This document shows, piece by piece, positions 50,463 through 60,041 of a stretch of DNA of 60,041 nucleotides (its first letter is position 1; every line of letters begins with the position of its first letter). The stretch is from Akkermansia muciniphila. GTDB lineage: Bacteria > Verrucomicrobiota > Verrucomicrobiia > Limisphaerales > UBA1100. The DNA is taken from positions 1 to 60,041 of the forward strand of contig CAMDOH010000006.1 of the NCBI GenBank assembly GCA_945903605.1, read 5' to 3'. Both the position numbers and the translations under genes were made by a program. The notes under the pieces are model-generated. The model was given only the letters and a program-made list of their open reading frames with translations. It was not told the origin of the DNA and did no database searches.

Positions 50463-51569
50463 ATGTTCCGGCTCGGAAAACTTGAACTGGGTTCGAATCT
50501 GTTTCTCTCGCCACTGGCGGGATACACGAACCTGCCGTTCCGCCTCGTCATCCGCGAGGTCGGCGGCGTGGATCTTTGCACCACCGACCTCGTCAACGCG
50601 CGCTCGCTGCTCGAGAAAAACCGGAAGGCGCTTAAGCTCATCGAATCCAACGAACGCGACCGGCCGCTGGCGGTGCAGCTTTTCGGCAGCGTGCCCGAGG
50701 AGATGCGCGACGCGGCGCTGTATCTGGAATCGCTCGGGGTCGCGTCCATCGACATCAACATGGGCTGCCCCGTGCGCAAGGTCTGCCGCGTGGGCGGCGG
50801 CTCGGCGATGATGACGGAACATGAGAAGACCGCCGCGCTCGTGAAAGGGATGGTGGACGCGCTGAAAATTCCGGTGACGGCGAAGATGCGTCTGGGTTGG
50901 GACGATGAAAATCTCACCGCGCCGGAACTGGCCCGCGTGTTGGAAGGCGTCGGCGTCGCGGCCATTTTCGTTCATGGCCGGACGCGCGCGCAGGGTTTTT
51001 CTGGCGGCGTGAACCTCGCCGGCATTGCCGCCGTGGTGCGGGCGGTGAAAACGATTCCCGTCATCGGCAATGGCGATGTGACGACACCGCAGGCGGCGAA
51101 GATGATGTTCGAGGAAACCGGTTGCGCGGGAGTCTCCATCGGGCGCGGCGCGTTTTACAATCCGTGGATTTTCACTCACACGCGAGAGTTCATCGCGACG
51201 GGCCAATTGCCTTCCGAGCCGCCCTTTGATGAGCGCGTGCGCGTGATGCGGCGGCATCTGGATTTGATGGTCGAGGTTTTCGGCGAGCCGCTCGGCTGCA
51301 CGATGTTTCGCAAGATCGCGCCGTGGTATGCGAAGCGGTTTGGCCCGACAAGCGTGTTCAACAAACGCGTCGTGCAATTGAAGACCCGCGCGGAGTTCGA
51401 GGAAATCCTTGCCGAGTATGGCCTGTGGCGCGCGCAGTTCCTTGATGAGTCCGGCGCATTGTTGCCGCGTTTTCAGCCGCCGCCGATGGTCGCCTCCTTC
51501 GAGCGCGAGCCGGAAGTGGCCCAGCGCGTTTCCATCCCCGTGCCCAAAGGCCCGGTGGAAGTGTGGTGA
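50463..51569 (+). CDS. tRNA-dihydrouridine synthase
   Basis: LSPLAGYTNLPFRLVIREVGG; SIDINMGCPVRKVCRVGGGSAMM; IFVHGRTRAQGFSG; VIGNGDVTTPQAAKMMFEETGCAGVSIGRGAFYNPWIF. Confidence 0.93.
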   Translation: MFRLGKLELGSNLFLSPLAGYTNLPFRLVIREVGGVDLCTTDLVNARSLLEKNRKALKLIESNERDRPLAVQLFGSVPEEMRDAALYLESLGVASIDINMGCPVRKVCRVGGGSAMMTEHEKTAALVKGMVDALKIPVTAKMRLGWDDENLTAPELARVLEGVGVAAIFVHGRTRAQGFSGGVNLAGIAAVVRAVKTIPVIGNGDVTTPQAAKMMFEETGCAGVSIGRGAFYNPWIFTHTREFIATGQLPSEPPFDERVRVMRRHLDLMVEVFGEPLGCTMFRKIAPWYAKRFGPTSVFNKRVVQLKTRAEFEEILAEYGLWRAQFLDESGALLPRFQPPPMVASFEREPEVAQRVSIPVPKGPVEVW

Positions 51570-51584
51570 GCACGATTTGCCCAC

Positions 51585-51613
51585 TTGACTTGCGGGGGGT
51601 TTGCTTTTGCAAT
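51585..51613 (+). promoter_or_regulatory. candidate sigma70-like promoter upstream of xylA
   Basis: TTGACT, 17-bp spacer, TGCAAT, 45 bp upstream of the ATG at 51658. Confidence 0.4.
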
Positions 51614-51657
51614 CGCCCTCCCTCGGCAAAAATGCCGGGCCAAAACTGAACACGACT

Positions 51658-52968
51658 ATGCCAAGCGCCTTCCCAAAAATCTCAACCATCCAATTTGAAG
51701 GGCCGACTTCGAAAAATCCCCTCGCCTTCAAGCACTACAACGCCGGCGAGAGGGTGGAGGGCAAAACCATGGCCGAGCATCTGCGATTCTCGGTCGTGTA
51801 CTGGCACACGATGCGCGGGGCGGGCGGCGACATGTTCGGCTGGGGCACGGCGCAACGCGCGTGGGAATTGGGTGAGGGCACCGTCGCGCAGGCGCAACAT
51901 CGCGCGCGCTGCTTCTTTGAATTCGTGGAAAAACTCGGCGCGCCCTATTACGCCTTTCACGATCGCGACGTGGCGCCGCACGGCAAGACGCTGCGCGAAT
52001 CGAACGCGTCGCTCGATGCCGTGGTGAAGGTGATGAAACAGGAGCAGAAGCGCAGCGGCGTGAAACTGCTGTGGGGCACAGCGCAGCTTTTTGTTCATCC
52101 GCGCTATTGCCACGGCGCGGCCACGAGCTGCGACGCGAATGTCTTCGCCTACGCCGCAGCGCAGGTGAAGAAAGCCATCGAAGTGACGCATGAATTGGGC
52201 GGCGAGGGCTACACGTTCTGGGGCGGTCGCGAGGGATACAGCACGCTGTGGAATACGGACATGAAGCGCGAGCTGGCGCATCTGGCGAAATTCCTGCACA
52301 TGGCCGTCGCGCACAAAAAGGCGATCGGCTTCAAGGGCCAGTTTTATATCGAGCCGAAGCCGAAGGAGCCGACCAAGCATCAGTACGACGCCGATGCCGC
52401 CGCCTGCCTGAACTTCCTGCGCGAATACGATCTCATCGATCATCTCAAGCTCAACCTCGAGACCAACCACGCCACGCTCGCCGGGCACACGATGCAGCAC
52501 GAAATGGAAGTCGCCGGCGCAGCGGGCGCGCTGGGCAGCATCGACGCCAACACTGGCGACCTCATGCTCGGCTGGGACACCGATCAATTCCCCACCGACC
52601 TTTATCTCACCACGCAGTGCATGTTGAGCCTCTTGAAATATGGCGGGCTGAAAACGGGCGGGGTCAACTTCGACGCCAAAGTGCGCCGCGAAAGTTTCGA
52701 GCCGGTGGATCTTTTTCACGCGCACATCGGCGGCATGGACGCCTTTGCGCGCGGCTTGAAAATCGCCGCGGCCATCCGTGCCGACGGCCGCCTCGCTGAT
52801 TTCGTGAAGCATCGTTACCGCAGTTGGGACTCGGGCCTCGGCAAAGAAATCGAGCTGGGCAAGGTCGGTTTCAAACAACTCGAAGCGCACGCCCTCAAGC
52901 ATGGCGAACCGAAACTGGAAAGCGGCCGCCAGGAATTCCTGGAAAACCTCATCAACGATTTTATCTGA
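51658..52968 (+). CDS. xylA: xylose isomerase
   Basis: [91 protein letters not shown]. Confidence 0.96.
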   Translation: MPSAFPKISTIQFEGPTSKNPLAFKHYNAGERVEGKTMAEHLRFSVVYWHTMRGAGGDMFGWGTAQRAWELGEGTVAQAQHRARCFFEFVEKLGAPYYAFHDRDVAPHGKTLRESNASLDAVVKVMKQEQKRSGVKLLWGTAQLFVHPRYCHGAATSCDANVFAYAAAQVKKAIEVTHELGGEGYTFWGGREGYSTLWNTDMKRELAHLAKFLHMAVAHKKAIGFKGQFYIEPKPKEPTKHQYDADAAACLNFLREYDLIDHLKLNLETNHATLAGHTMQHEMEVAGAAGALGSIDANTGDLMLGWDTDQFPTDLYLTTQCMLSLLKYGGLKTGGVNFDAKVRRESFEPVDLFHAHIGGMDAFARGLKIAAAIRADGRLADFVKHRYRSWDSGLGKEIELGKVGFKQLEAHALKHGEPKLESGRQEFLENLINDFI

Positions 52969-52977
52969 TCCGCTCCT

Positions 52978-54678
52978 TCAGTCGGTGCTGAATCGGAGGG
53001 TGATCGTGGTGCCATGGCCGGGCGCCGACTGGATTTCCATGCGGCCGTGATGCTCGTGCGTCACTCGCTGCACGATACGCAGCCCGATGCCTGTGCCGCC
53101 GGGTTTGGTGGTTTTGAGCAGGGGCGAGAGCGCCGCGGTCTGTTGTTCGGCGGTCATCCCGTGGCCGCTGTCGGCCACTTGCAGAACGATCTCGCCCGCG
53201 CTGCGATCCCAAGCCGTGTGAATGGCGAGCTTGCCGCCGTTCGGCATGGCGTCGACAGCGTTGAGAATTAAATTCAGCAACGCTTGGGCAATCTGCGTGG
53301 CATCGGCATGAAGCGCGGGCAATTCATCGGAGAGGCTGTGATTCAGCTCGATCGCGAGATGGGAGAGTTTGTGCCGCACTAGGAGGCAGACTTCGCCGAC
53401 CAACTTGTTTAAGTCTGTTTCTGCAAGATGAGGCTCGGCGTTTCTGGCAAAGCCAACGATGCGCTCGACCATCTGGTTCAAGTGATCGATTTTCTCCGTG
53501 ATCAGCCGCGCGTCTTGATGGCGCGGATCGCCGTCGGCAAACCGGAGGTCGAGCGAATGAAACAGCATTTTCATCACCGCGAGTGGATTGCGGATTTCAT
53601 GCGCCACTTCGGCAGCGAGCAGCCCGAGGGCGGAGAGCTGTTCGTTGCGTCGCAGTTGCTCTTCGACATCGACGACTCTTTCGTAAAGCTGCGCCTTGTC
53701 GAGTGCGACGGCGGAAAGATCGGCCAAGGCAATCAGCACGCGCACCTCTTCATTGGAAAAGGTGTGCGGGCGATCGGTGTAGACACTGAGCGTTCCCAGA
53801 CACTGCGCATTGCGCAACAGCGGCACACTGAGCAGCGAGACAATCCCCTCCTGCCGCGCCATCTCGCGATGTTGATATTGCGGAGAGGTCTGGATGTTCT
53901 CGACTTGAATAGGCTTTTGTCGCCGAACAACCGTCCCCAACAAACTTTCGCCCAGCGGCAATGGAGGCAGCGAGCGGTAACTCTCGCCGCCGCCGTGGAC
54001 CGACAGCATGTCCAGATGGTCGTTGCCGATCATGTGGAGCGACGCCATTCGGGCGCCGAGCAATCCGGCTGCCTCGCGCGTGACAACGTGCAGGGTTTCT
54101 TCACGGTTCAGCGCCGAGTTGAGAGCGCGGCCGACACCGGCGAGCGATTCAAGCAATCGCGTGCGCGCCCGCAGTTGCTCGTAAAGCCAGGTGTTGTGGA
54201 TGACCTGCGCCGCTTGTGCGGCGAGCGCTTCGAGCAATTCTTGATCCGCCTCATTGAAGGCATCGAGCCGGTCGGCATCCACGTTGAGCGTGCCGCGCAC
54301 TTCGCCATTCATGCGGATGGGCACGGCGAGTTCCGACTTCACCTCGGCGCACACGGAGACATAACGACGATCCTTCGCCACATCGGGCACGCAAGCCGAT
54401 TGTCCCGATTGCACGACCCAGCCGGTGATGCCTTCGCCGACGCGCATTTTTATGGCGCGCATCGGTTCGGGCAAATTCCACGCCGCCTCAATATCGAGCA
54501 GTCCCGTTGTTGGGTTCAACATCGCCAGCGAGCCGCTCGTGGCGCCCACCAACTGCGCAGCTTCATGAACCAGCAGATCCAGCGCGGCAGCGGGATCGAG
54601 CGAGGCGTGTATCGCGTGGCTGATAGCGTACAGCCGCTCCAGCCGCGCATACCGGTCTGCATGTGGGCTTGAGGTCAT
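52978..54678 (-). CDS. GAF-domain sensor histidine kinase
   Basis: Two GAF-like regions; H-box AAEVAHEIRNPLAVMKML; N-box LLNLILNAVDAMPNGGKL; GHGMTAEQ and GTGIGLRIVQRV. Confidence 0.92.
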   Translation of the reverse strand: MTSSPHADRYARLERLYAISHAIHASLDPAAALDLLVHEAAQLVGATSGSLAMLNPTTGLLDIEAAWNLPEPMRAIKMRVGEGITGWVVQSGQSACVPDVAKDRRYVSVCAEVKSELAVPIRMNGEVRGTLNVDADRLDAFNEADQELLEALAAQAAQVIHNTWLYEQLRARTRLLESLAGVGRALNSALNREETLHVVTREAAGLLGARMASLHMIGNDHLDMLSVHGGGESYRSLPPLPLGESLLGTVVRRQKPIQVENIQTSPQYQHREMARQEGIVSLLSVPLLRNAQCLGTLSVYTDRPHTFSNEEVRVLIALADLSAVALDKAQLYERVVDVEEQLRRNEQLSALGLLAAEVAHEIRNPLAVMKMLFHSLDLRFADGDPRHQDARLITEKIDHLNQMVERIVGFARNAEPHLAETDLNKLVGEVCLLVRHKLSHLAIELNHSLSDELPALHADATQIAQALLNLILNAVDAMPNGGKLAIHTAWDRSAGEIVLQVADSGHGMTAEQQTAALSPLLKTTKPGGTGIGLRIVQRVTHEHHGRMEIQSAPGHGTTITLRFSTD

Positions 54679-54684
54679 GTAGGG

Positions 54685-55830
54685 TCAGCTCATGCGCCGC
54701 ACTAGAAATATCCCCGCGCCGCCGAACAAGATGTTGGGCGTCCACGCCGCCACTGCCGGAATGAGCGCGGGCAACCACGGGAGTTGTGTCGCGATGGATT
54801 CGGGCACGATGACGCCCGCGCCAATGATCATCGCGTAGACTTGGAGTGCAAAATAGGCGAACCCGATTCCGATGCTGGCAGCGACGCCTGCCATCACGTT
54901 CCTCCTCCCCGGCGCTGCGGCAAATGGAATCGCCACCAGAATGACGACGAGGCACTGGACGGGTTGCGCCCATCGGCCGTGCCAATACAAAGTGAGTTGC
55001 GCGGCGCGTTCGGGATCCATCGTTTTGTGTCGCCGCTGATAGTCGCGGATGTCGCGCAAGCTCAGGTGCGGATTGAAAACGAATCTCTTGGCGAGCGTGC
55101 TGATTTTCATCTCTGTGCGAATCTGGCCCGGTGTGCAATCGAGATGGCTCAGACTCAGCCGATTCGTGGTGGTGATCTCCGGCAAATCCAATTCCGGCGG
55201 GCGATAGATGTGCAGCTTCACTTTCTGAAATTCCCAGGCGTCGCCCTTCCATGCGCCTGTCTCGGCGATGAGCCAGTGCTTCATCCCCTCGTTCCAGTAT
55301 TCAATGTCCACGCGCCGCAACTCTCCGGTCTGCTCATTGATCGAGCCGATGCGCCACCATTGATTGCGTGTCTCGTCGCGAAAATGGACGTTGTGGCGCC
55401 ATTGCTGCTCCGTCGCCGCTCGTCGTCCCCCGAGAATTCGTTCGATCCGTTCTTGCCCGATCGGCTCGACGATTTCTGTGAAGGCAAACAAGGTGACGGC
55501 GCAAACCAGTCCCACGGCAAAGATGGGCGCGCAGAGTCGCCACTGACTGAATCCCACGCTGCGCAAGGCGACCCATTCGTTGTGGCGCGTCATTTCGCCG
55601 AAGGTGTACAGCGCAGCCATGAGCAGCGCCACGGGCATAATCACGCCGAGCAACTCCGGCATTTTCCAGAGGTACAACCCCATCACTTCGATGACGGAAA
55701 GTTTGAGCCGCCGGTAAACTTCCAGTTGCGCAAATAGATCAACAGCCATCCAGAAAATCTGGAATCCTGCCAAGCAATACGCGAACGGCGCGAGCAATTC
55801 GCGGAGAATATGCCGATCCACAAGCCGCAT
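54685..55830 (-). CDS. LptF/LptG (YjgP/YjgQ) family permease
   Basis: MRLVDRHILRELLAPFAYCLAGFQIFWMAVDLF; LPELLGVIMPVALLMAALYTFGEMTRHNEWVALRSVGFS. Confidence 0.88.
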   Translation of the reverse strand: MRLVDRHILRELLAPFAYCLAGFQIFWMAVDLFAQLEVYRRLKLSVIEVMGLYLWKMPELLGVIMPVALLMAALYTFGEMTRHNEWVALRSVGFSQWRLCAPIFAVGLVCAVTLFAFTEIVEPIGQERIERILGGRRAATEQQWRHNVHFRDETRNQWWRIGSINEQTGELRRVDIEYWNEGMKHWLIAETGAWKGDAWEFQKVKLHIYRPPELDLPEITTTNRLSLSHLDCTPGQIRTEMKISTLAKRFVFNPHLSLRDIRDYQRRHKTMDPERAAQLTLYWHGRWAQPVQCLVVILVAIPFAAAPGRRNVMAGVAASIGIGFAYFALQVYAMIIGAGVIVPESIATQLPWLPALIPAVAAWTPNILFGGAGIFLVRRMS

Positions 55831-55913
55831 GGGCGCGCAGGTTACTTGGCCGCAGAGTTCGAGGCAAGCGAGGTGAGCTTGTTCGCTGGCTTGCGGTGTC
55901 GTAGGGTCGCCCC

Positions 55914-56945
55914 ATGCTCTATGAGGAACAGGTTCGTGATGCTTTGAAATCGGTGAAGTACCCCGGTTTCTCGCGTGACATCATTTCGTTCGGGCTCGTC
56001 AAATCGATTTCCGTCAAGGACGGCACCGTGCAGATTGATGTGGAGTTGACGACGCCCAATGCCGACACCGCCGCGCAATTGAAAGCCGAATGCGAGCAAG
56101 TGGTGTCCGCACTGCCGGGCGCGAACCGCGTCCTCGTTCAAGTGCGCCCCTCGCGCACCATCGCTGCCGGCCTCCAGCAACGCAGCACCGGCATTCCGGG
56201 CATCGCGCGTGTGATCGCCATCGCCAGCGGCAAAGGCGGCGTTGGCAAAAGTACTTGCTCGGTGAATCTCGCTTGCGCGCTGGCGATGAGCGGCGCGAGC
56301 GTGGGCCTGCTGGATTGTGACATTTACGGCCCCAGCATTCCGTTGATGATGGGCGTGACGGGCCGACCCGAAATCAGCGACACCGAAAAACTGGTGCCGC
56401 TCAATCAATACGGCGTGCGCCTGATGAGCATGGGATTTCTACTCGATGGCGATCAGCCTGTGATTTGGCGCGGCCCGATGATCGTGAAAACGATCCAGCA
56501 ATTCATTCATCAAGTGGATTGGGGCCAACTCGACTATCTGCTCGTCGATCTGCCGCCGGGCACGGGCGACGCCCAGCTCACACTTTGCCAAACCGTGCCA
56601 CTGGACGGCGGCGTCATTGTGACCACACCGCAGGAAGCCTCGCTGGGAGTCGTCCGAAAAGGCATCAACATGTTCAAAAAGGTCAACGTGCCCATCTTGG
56701 GCATCATCGAAAACATGAGCCACTTCACGCTGCCCAATGGTGAACGAATCCACATCTTTGGCGACGGTGGCGGACGCCTGGAGGCGGCCAAGCAGGACGT
56801 GCCATTTCTGGGCGAAATTCCCCTGTTCCAAGAAATCCGCGTGGGTGGCGATGCGGGCTTGCCCGTGGCCTTCTCACATGCCGACAAGCCACAGGGCCAA
56901 GCGTTTCATGCCGTCGCAAAAGCCCTGCGTTCGCTGCTCGTTTGA
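55914..56945 (+). CDS. mrp: Mrp/NBP35-family Fe-S carrier ATPase
   Basis: IASGKGGVGKSTCSVNLA; LLDCDIYGPSIPLMMG; YLLVDLPPGTGDAQLTL; IIENMSHF. Confidence 0.95.
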   Translation: MLYEEQVRDALKSVKYPGFSRDIISFGLVKSISVKDGTVQIDVELTTPNADTAAQLKAECEQVVSALPGANRVLVQVRPSRTIAAGLQQRSTGIPGIARVIAIASGKGGVGKSTCSVNLACALAMSGASVGLLDCDIYGPSIPLMMGVTGRPEISDTEKLVPLNQYGVRLMSMGFLLDGDQPVIWRGPMIVKTIQQFIHQVDWGQLDYLLVDLPPGTGDAQLTLCQTVPLDGGVIVTTPQEASLGVVRKGINMFKKVNVPILGIIENMSHFTLPNGERIHIFGDGGGRLEAAKQDVPFLGEIPLFQEIRVGGDAGLPVAFSHADKPQGQAFHAVAKALRSLLV

Positions 56946-57022
56946 TGCCGTTGCTGGCGCCGGATGCAGAACTAATGTATTGTTTTTACGACGGGAATGG
57001 TTATTGCTGTGTTGAGTAGGTT

Positions 57023-57241
57023 ATGGCGACTGCCGATACATCTTCCGGAGCGCGAGCGATGTTGGAGAAATCCTCCCTTTATCAGGAATTCTTGGCGGAG
57101 CGTGAGGAAATCCTCCGCCACAAGTGGCTGGAATCCGAAAAAGCCGGGTGCGATGTCGGAATGGACACGGCGCTCACCAACTGGATGTTTCATCACCGCT
57201 CCAAGTGGCGCAAGGAACGGAAGAAGCGCGGCGTGAATTAG
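57023..57241 (+). CDS. small conserved-looking protein of unknown function
   Basis: 72-aa ORF filling the gap between mrp and the pyrR leader, charged soluble composition. Confidence 0.5.
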   Translation: MATADTSSGARAMLEKSSLYQEFLAEREEILRHKWLESEKAGCDVGMDTALTNWMFHHRSKWRKERKKRGVN

Positions 57242-57257
57242 CCCAAGAGTCCTTTAA

Positions 57258-57345
57258 GGCGATCCTGCGAGGTCGCCAAGGATGAACATGAATCAAAGCA
57301 CACAACCGATGACGGGCGGGCCGAAATGGCACGGCCCGATTTTTT
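57258..57345 (+). promoter_or_regulatory. PyrR-binding attenuator leader (anti-antiterminator, antiterminator, terminator)
   Basis: GATCCTGCGAGGTC (57261-57274) in stem GGCGA...TCGCC; downstream terminator at 57317-57345; GGTCGCC (57271-57277) can pair with GGCGGGCC (57315-57322). Confidence 0.8.
57317..57345 (+). terminator. intrinsic terminator of the pyr leader
   Basis: CGGGCCG-AAATGGCA-CGGCCCG then A and TTTTTT. Confidence 0.85.
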
Positions 57346-57879
57346 ATGCCCGCATCTAAACTCATTCTCGACGGCCCCGCCATCGCGCGCGCGCTCACCC
57401 GCATCGCGCATGAGATCAACGAGCGCAATGCCGATCCCGCCGCCGTGGCGCTCGTCGGCATCCAGCGTGGCGGCGTGCATGTCGCCCGCAGGCTTGCTGC
57501 GCAGCTGCAGCAGATCTGGGGCAGGCCCGTGCCGGTGGGCATTCTCGATGTCACCATGCACCGCGACGATCTGCATCAACAGCTCGCGCCGGAAGTTCAC
57601 CCGACAGAGATCCCCTTTGATCCGCAGGACAAGACGCTCGTGCTAGTCGATGATGTCGTCTTTCACGGCCGCACCATCCGCGCCGCGCTCGATGCGTTGA
57701 TTGATTTTGGCCGCCCCGCGCGCATCCAACTCGCGGCCCTCATCGATCGCGGCCATCGCGAATTGCCCATCAAGCCGGATTTCGTCGGCAAGAATCTCCC
57801 CACGGAGCCGGCCGACCGCGTCGTCGTCAAGCTCCTCGAAGCCGATGGCGAGGACGGTGTTTATCTCGAACGCCCATGA
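57346..57879 (+). CDS. pyrR: bifunctional pyr operon regulator/uracil phosphoribosyltransferase
   Basis: [87 protein letters not shown]. Confidence 0.95.
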   Translation: MPASKLILDGPAIARALTRIAHEINERNADPAAVALVGIQRGGVHVARRLAAQLQQIWGRPVPVGILDVTMHRDDLHQQLAPEVHPTEIPFDPQDKTLVLVDDVVFHGRTIRAALDALIDFGRPARIQLAALIDRGHRELPIKPDFVGKNLPTEPADRVVVKLLEADGEDGVYLERP

Positions 57880-58817
57880 ACTGGCCCCACAAACATCTGC
57901 TCGATATTGAATCGCTCACGCCCGAGCAAATCACTGCCGTGCTCGACACCGCCCGCGCCTTCAAAGCCGTCGGCGAACGCACCATCAAAAAGGTGCCCGC
58001 CCTGCGCGGTAAAACCGTGGTGAATTTTTTCGTTGAGCCGAGCACGCGCACGCGCATCAGTTTCGAGCTGGCGGCTCAACGCCTCTCGGCGGACATCATC
58101 AATTTTTCCGCCGATGCCTCGTCCTTCAAGAAAGGCGAGACGCTCAAGGACACCGCGCGCAATCTCGAGGCGCTCAATGCCGACATCATCGTCATCCGCC
58201 ACGCGGCCAGCGGCGCGCCCCATTTCCTCTCGCGCGTCGTGCAGTCGGCCATCGTCAACGCCGGCGACGGCGCGCACGAGCATCCCACACAGGCGCTGCT
58301 CGACACCTTCACCATCCGCGAGAAAAAGGGCCGCATCGCCGGGCTCAACGTCACCATCCTCGGCGACATTCTCTACAGCCGCGTGGCGCGCTCCAACATC
58401 TGGGCGCTCACGAAATTGGGCGCGCGCGTCACCCTCTGCGGCCCCAGCACACTCGTCCCCCGGGTGTTTGAACAAATGGGCTGCCGCGTGACGCATCGCG
58501 TGGACGAAGCCCTCGCCGATGCCGATGTCATCAACCTGCTTCGCATCCAGCACGAGCGGCAGCGGCAGACGATGTTCCCGAGCCTGGGCGAATACACGAG
58601 TCTCTTTGGCCTCACCAAGGCGCGCTTTGCCCGCATCAAGCCCGACGCGTTGATCATGCATCCGGGCCCCATCAATCGCGGTGTGGAGATCGATAGCGAA
58701 GTGGCCGACGGCCCGCGCTCGGTGATCCTCGAGCAGGTGACCAACGGCATCGCCGTGCGGATGGCCGTGCTTTATCTGGTGAGTGGCGGCAAGGGCGCGG
58801 CAGAAATCGCAAGCTGA
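57876..58817 (+). CDS. pyrB: aspartate carbamoyltransferase catalytic chain
   Basis: [53 protein letters not shown] overlap with pyrR. Confidence 0.96.
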   Translation: MNWPHKHLLDIESLTPEQITAVLDTARAFKAVGERTIKKVPALRGKTVVNFFVEPSTRTRISFELAAQRLSADIINFSADASSFKKGETLKDTARNLEALNADIIVIRHAASGAPHFLSRVVQSAIVNAGDGAHEHPTQALLDTFTIREKKGRIAGLNVTILGDILYSRVARSNIWALTKLGARVTLCGPSTLVPRVFEQMGCRVTHRVDEALADADVINLLRIQHERQRQTMFPSLGEYTSLFGLTKARFARIKPDALIMHPGPINRGVEIDSEVADGPRSVILEQVTNGIAVRMAVLYLVSGGKGAAEIAS

Positions 58818-58832
58818 TCGCTCGCGGACGAA

Positions 58833-59408
58833 TCAAAGCCGCCTGGCGAGTTCGGCTGCGCTCGCGGCAAAGACTTCTTTGTGCAGTGAGCCTCCATGGG
58901 AATCCATCGTGACCACGGCGGGGAAATTCTCGACCGCCAGCTCCCAAATCGCTTCCGGGCTGCCAAACTCCGCCAGAAAATAAACTGCGCGCACCTGCTT
59001 CACGCACTCGGCCAAAACCTGCGCCGCACCGCCAATGGCATGCAGATAAACACAGCCGTCGGCCTGGCACGCCGCCAATGTTTTCTCGCCCAATCCCCCT
59101 TTGCCAATCACGGCGCGCACGCCAAATTTGTGGATGATGTCGCCTTGGTACGGCTCCTCGCGAATGCTCGTGGTGGGGCCGGCCGCTGTGCAATTCCATG
59201 AGCCATCGGGTTGCTTCATCATCACCGGACCGCAGTGATAAATGATCCCGTCGCGCAGATTCACCTCCGGTGGCAGCGCGCCGCCTTCGTGCAAATATTT
59301 GTGCACCACATCGCGTCCGGTGAAAATAATCCCGCTAATGGCAACCGCATCGCCGACTTTCAGCGCACGAATCTGTTCCTCTGAAATGGGCGTCTTGAGC
59401 GGCGTCAT
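58833..59408 (-). CDS. class I fumarate hydratase beta-type (C-terminal) subunit
   Basis: LKVGDAVAISGIIFTGRDVVHKYLHEGGALP; IYHCGPVM; AAGPTTSIREEPYQGDIIHKFGVRAVIGKGG. Confidence 0.92.
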   Translation of the reverse strand: MTPLKTPISEEQIRALKVGDAVAISGIIFTGRDVVHKYLHEGGALPPEVNLRDGIIYHCGPVMMKQPDGSWNCTAAGPTTSIREEPYQGDIIHKFGVRAVIGKGGLGEKTLAACQADGCVYLHAIGGAAQVLAECVKQVRAVYFLAEFGSPEAIWELAVENFPAVVTMDSHGGSLHKEVFAASAAELARRL

Positions 59409-59409
59409 G

Positions 59410-60041
59410 TCAGTAGAGCCATTTGGAAATGTGTGCGCCCTCATCGAGGCTCACGCCCTGTCGGCGATAGGCCCAGCACATGTAGCTGACACTGACGAAA
59501 TAGGACGCGGGCAGCCGATTGGCCGCGCATATTTTTACACCCAGCAGCGTTGTCTTGCCGCCAAAACCCATCGGGCCGATCCCCAGTTCGTTGGCGGTGT
59601 TCAACACGTCTTTTTCCAGCGCGTCCAGTTCCGCATTCGGGTTGTGGTCGTCGAGCACGCGCAGGAATTGTTGTTTGGAAAACTCGTAACCCGTGGCGCG
59701 GTCGCCGCCGATGCAGACGCCCAGAATACCCGGCCCGCAGCCTTTGCCCTGCGCCTGCAGCACCGCATCGAGCATCGCGCGCCGACAGCCGCCGAGGTCG
59801 CGATTGGCGTGGAGCTTTTCATCCGGCAAAGAATATTGCGCGCCGACATTCTCGCAGCCGCCGCCTTTGAGCATCAACCGCACGCTCACCGCCGGCTCGC
59901 GGTGTTGATGAAAATGAATCGTGGGCGCGCCCGGCCCGACATTCGTGCCGTCGTTTTTCCCCGTGAGCGAGTCCACGGAATTCTGGCGCAGATAACCCTT
60001 CTTCGTCGCCGCCGTCACCGCCGCGCGCGCCGTCTCCTCAA
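59410..60041 (-). CDS. class I fumarate hydratase alpha-type (N-terminal) subunit, truncated by window edge
   Basis: NVGPGAPTIHFHQH; KGGGCENVGAQYSLP; GVCIGGDRATGYEFSKQQFLR; GIGPMGFGGKTTLLGVKI; open to the window end. Confidence 0.92.
   Translation of the reverse strand, partial: EETARAAVTAATKKGYLRQNSVDSLTGKNDGTNVGPGAPTIHFHQHREPAVSVRLMLKGGGCENVGAQYSLPDEKLHANRDLGGCRRAMLDAVLQAQGKGCGPGILGVCIGGDRATGYEFSKQQFLRVLDDHNPNAELDALEKDVLNTANELGIGPMGFGGKTTLLGVKICAANRLPASYFVSVSYMCWAYRRQGVSLDEGAHISKWLY

Noticed and set aside
50100-51731. 543-aa minus-strand ORF
   Set aside because: Antisense shadow of the glycosyltransferase end and the dihydrouridine synthase; no coherent domain
51682-52902. 406-aa minus-strand ORF
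   Set aside because: Antisense to xylose isomerase, which has complete family motifs
53428-54672. 414-aa plus-strand ORF
   Set aside because: Antisense to the GAF histidine kinase; composition typical of a GC-rich shadow frame
54784-55737. 317-aa plus-strand ORF
   Set aside because: Antisense to the LptF/LptG-like permease

Overview
The window is a dense, GC-rich bacterial chromosome segment. Its content (DUF1501, DUF1549/DUF1553, planctomycete-type cytochrome c, DUF1080, PPC/TIG-like secreted proteins) suggests the PVC superphylum, probably Verrucomicrobiota; this placement is inferred from gene content only. I support about 42 protein-coding genes, one tRNA-Arg(CCT), one decayed polyphosphate kinase remnant, one strong intrinsic terminator, and a PyrR-type attenuator upstream of pyrRB. 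Most interesting signals: (1) an isolated PglB/STT3-type oligosaccharyltransferase at 17465-19729 with the WWDYG and RTMxGYxDTDM motifs but a divergent MxxI region, next to a MarR regulator; (2) a 15-kb minus-strand run (26319-41091) of four DUF1501 proteins, a DUF1549/1553 multihaem-like protein and two large secreted proteins that share a homologous Ala/Lys-rich coiled-coil repeat, in one case inserted between two WD40 blocks; (3) a 2489-6790 cluster of a double 4Fe-4S protein, a Tat-exported intradiol dioxygenase, a DUF116-polyprenyl synthase fusion and a toroid prenyltransferase-like protein lacking canonical Zn ligands; (4) a PyrR attenuator with a covarying binding site and a mutually exclusive antiterminator. 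No CRISPR array, transposon or prophage was recognised. All homology calls come from reading motifs, not from database searches.
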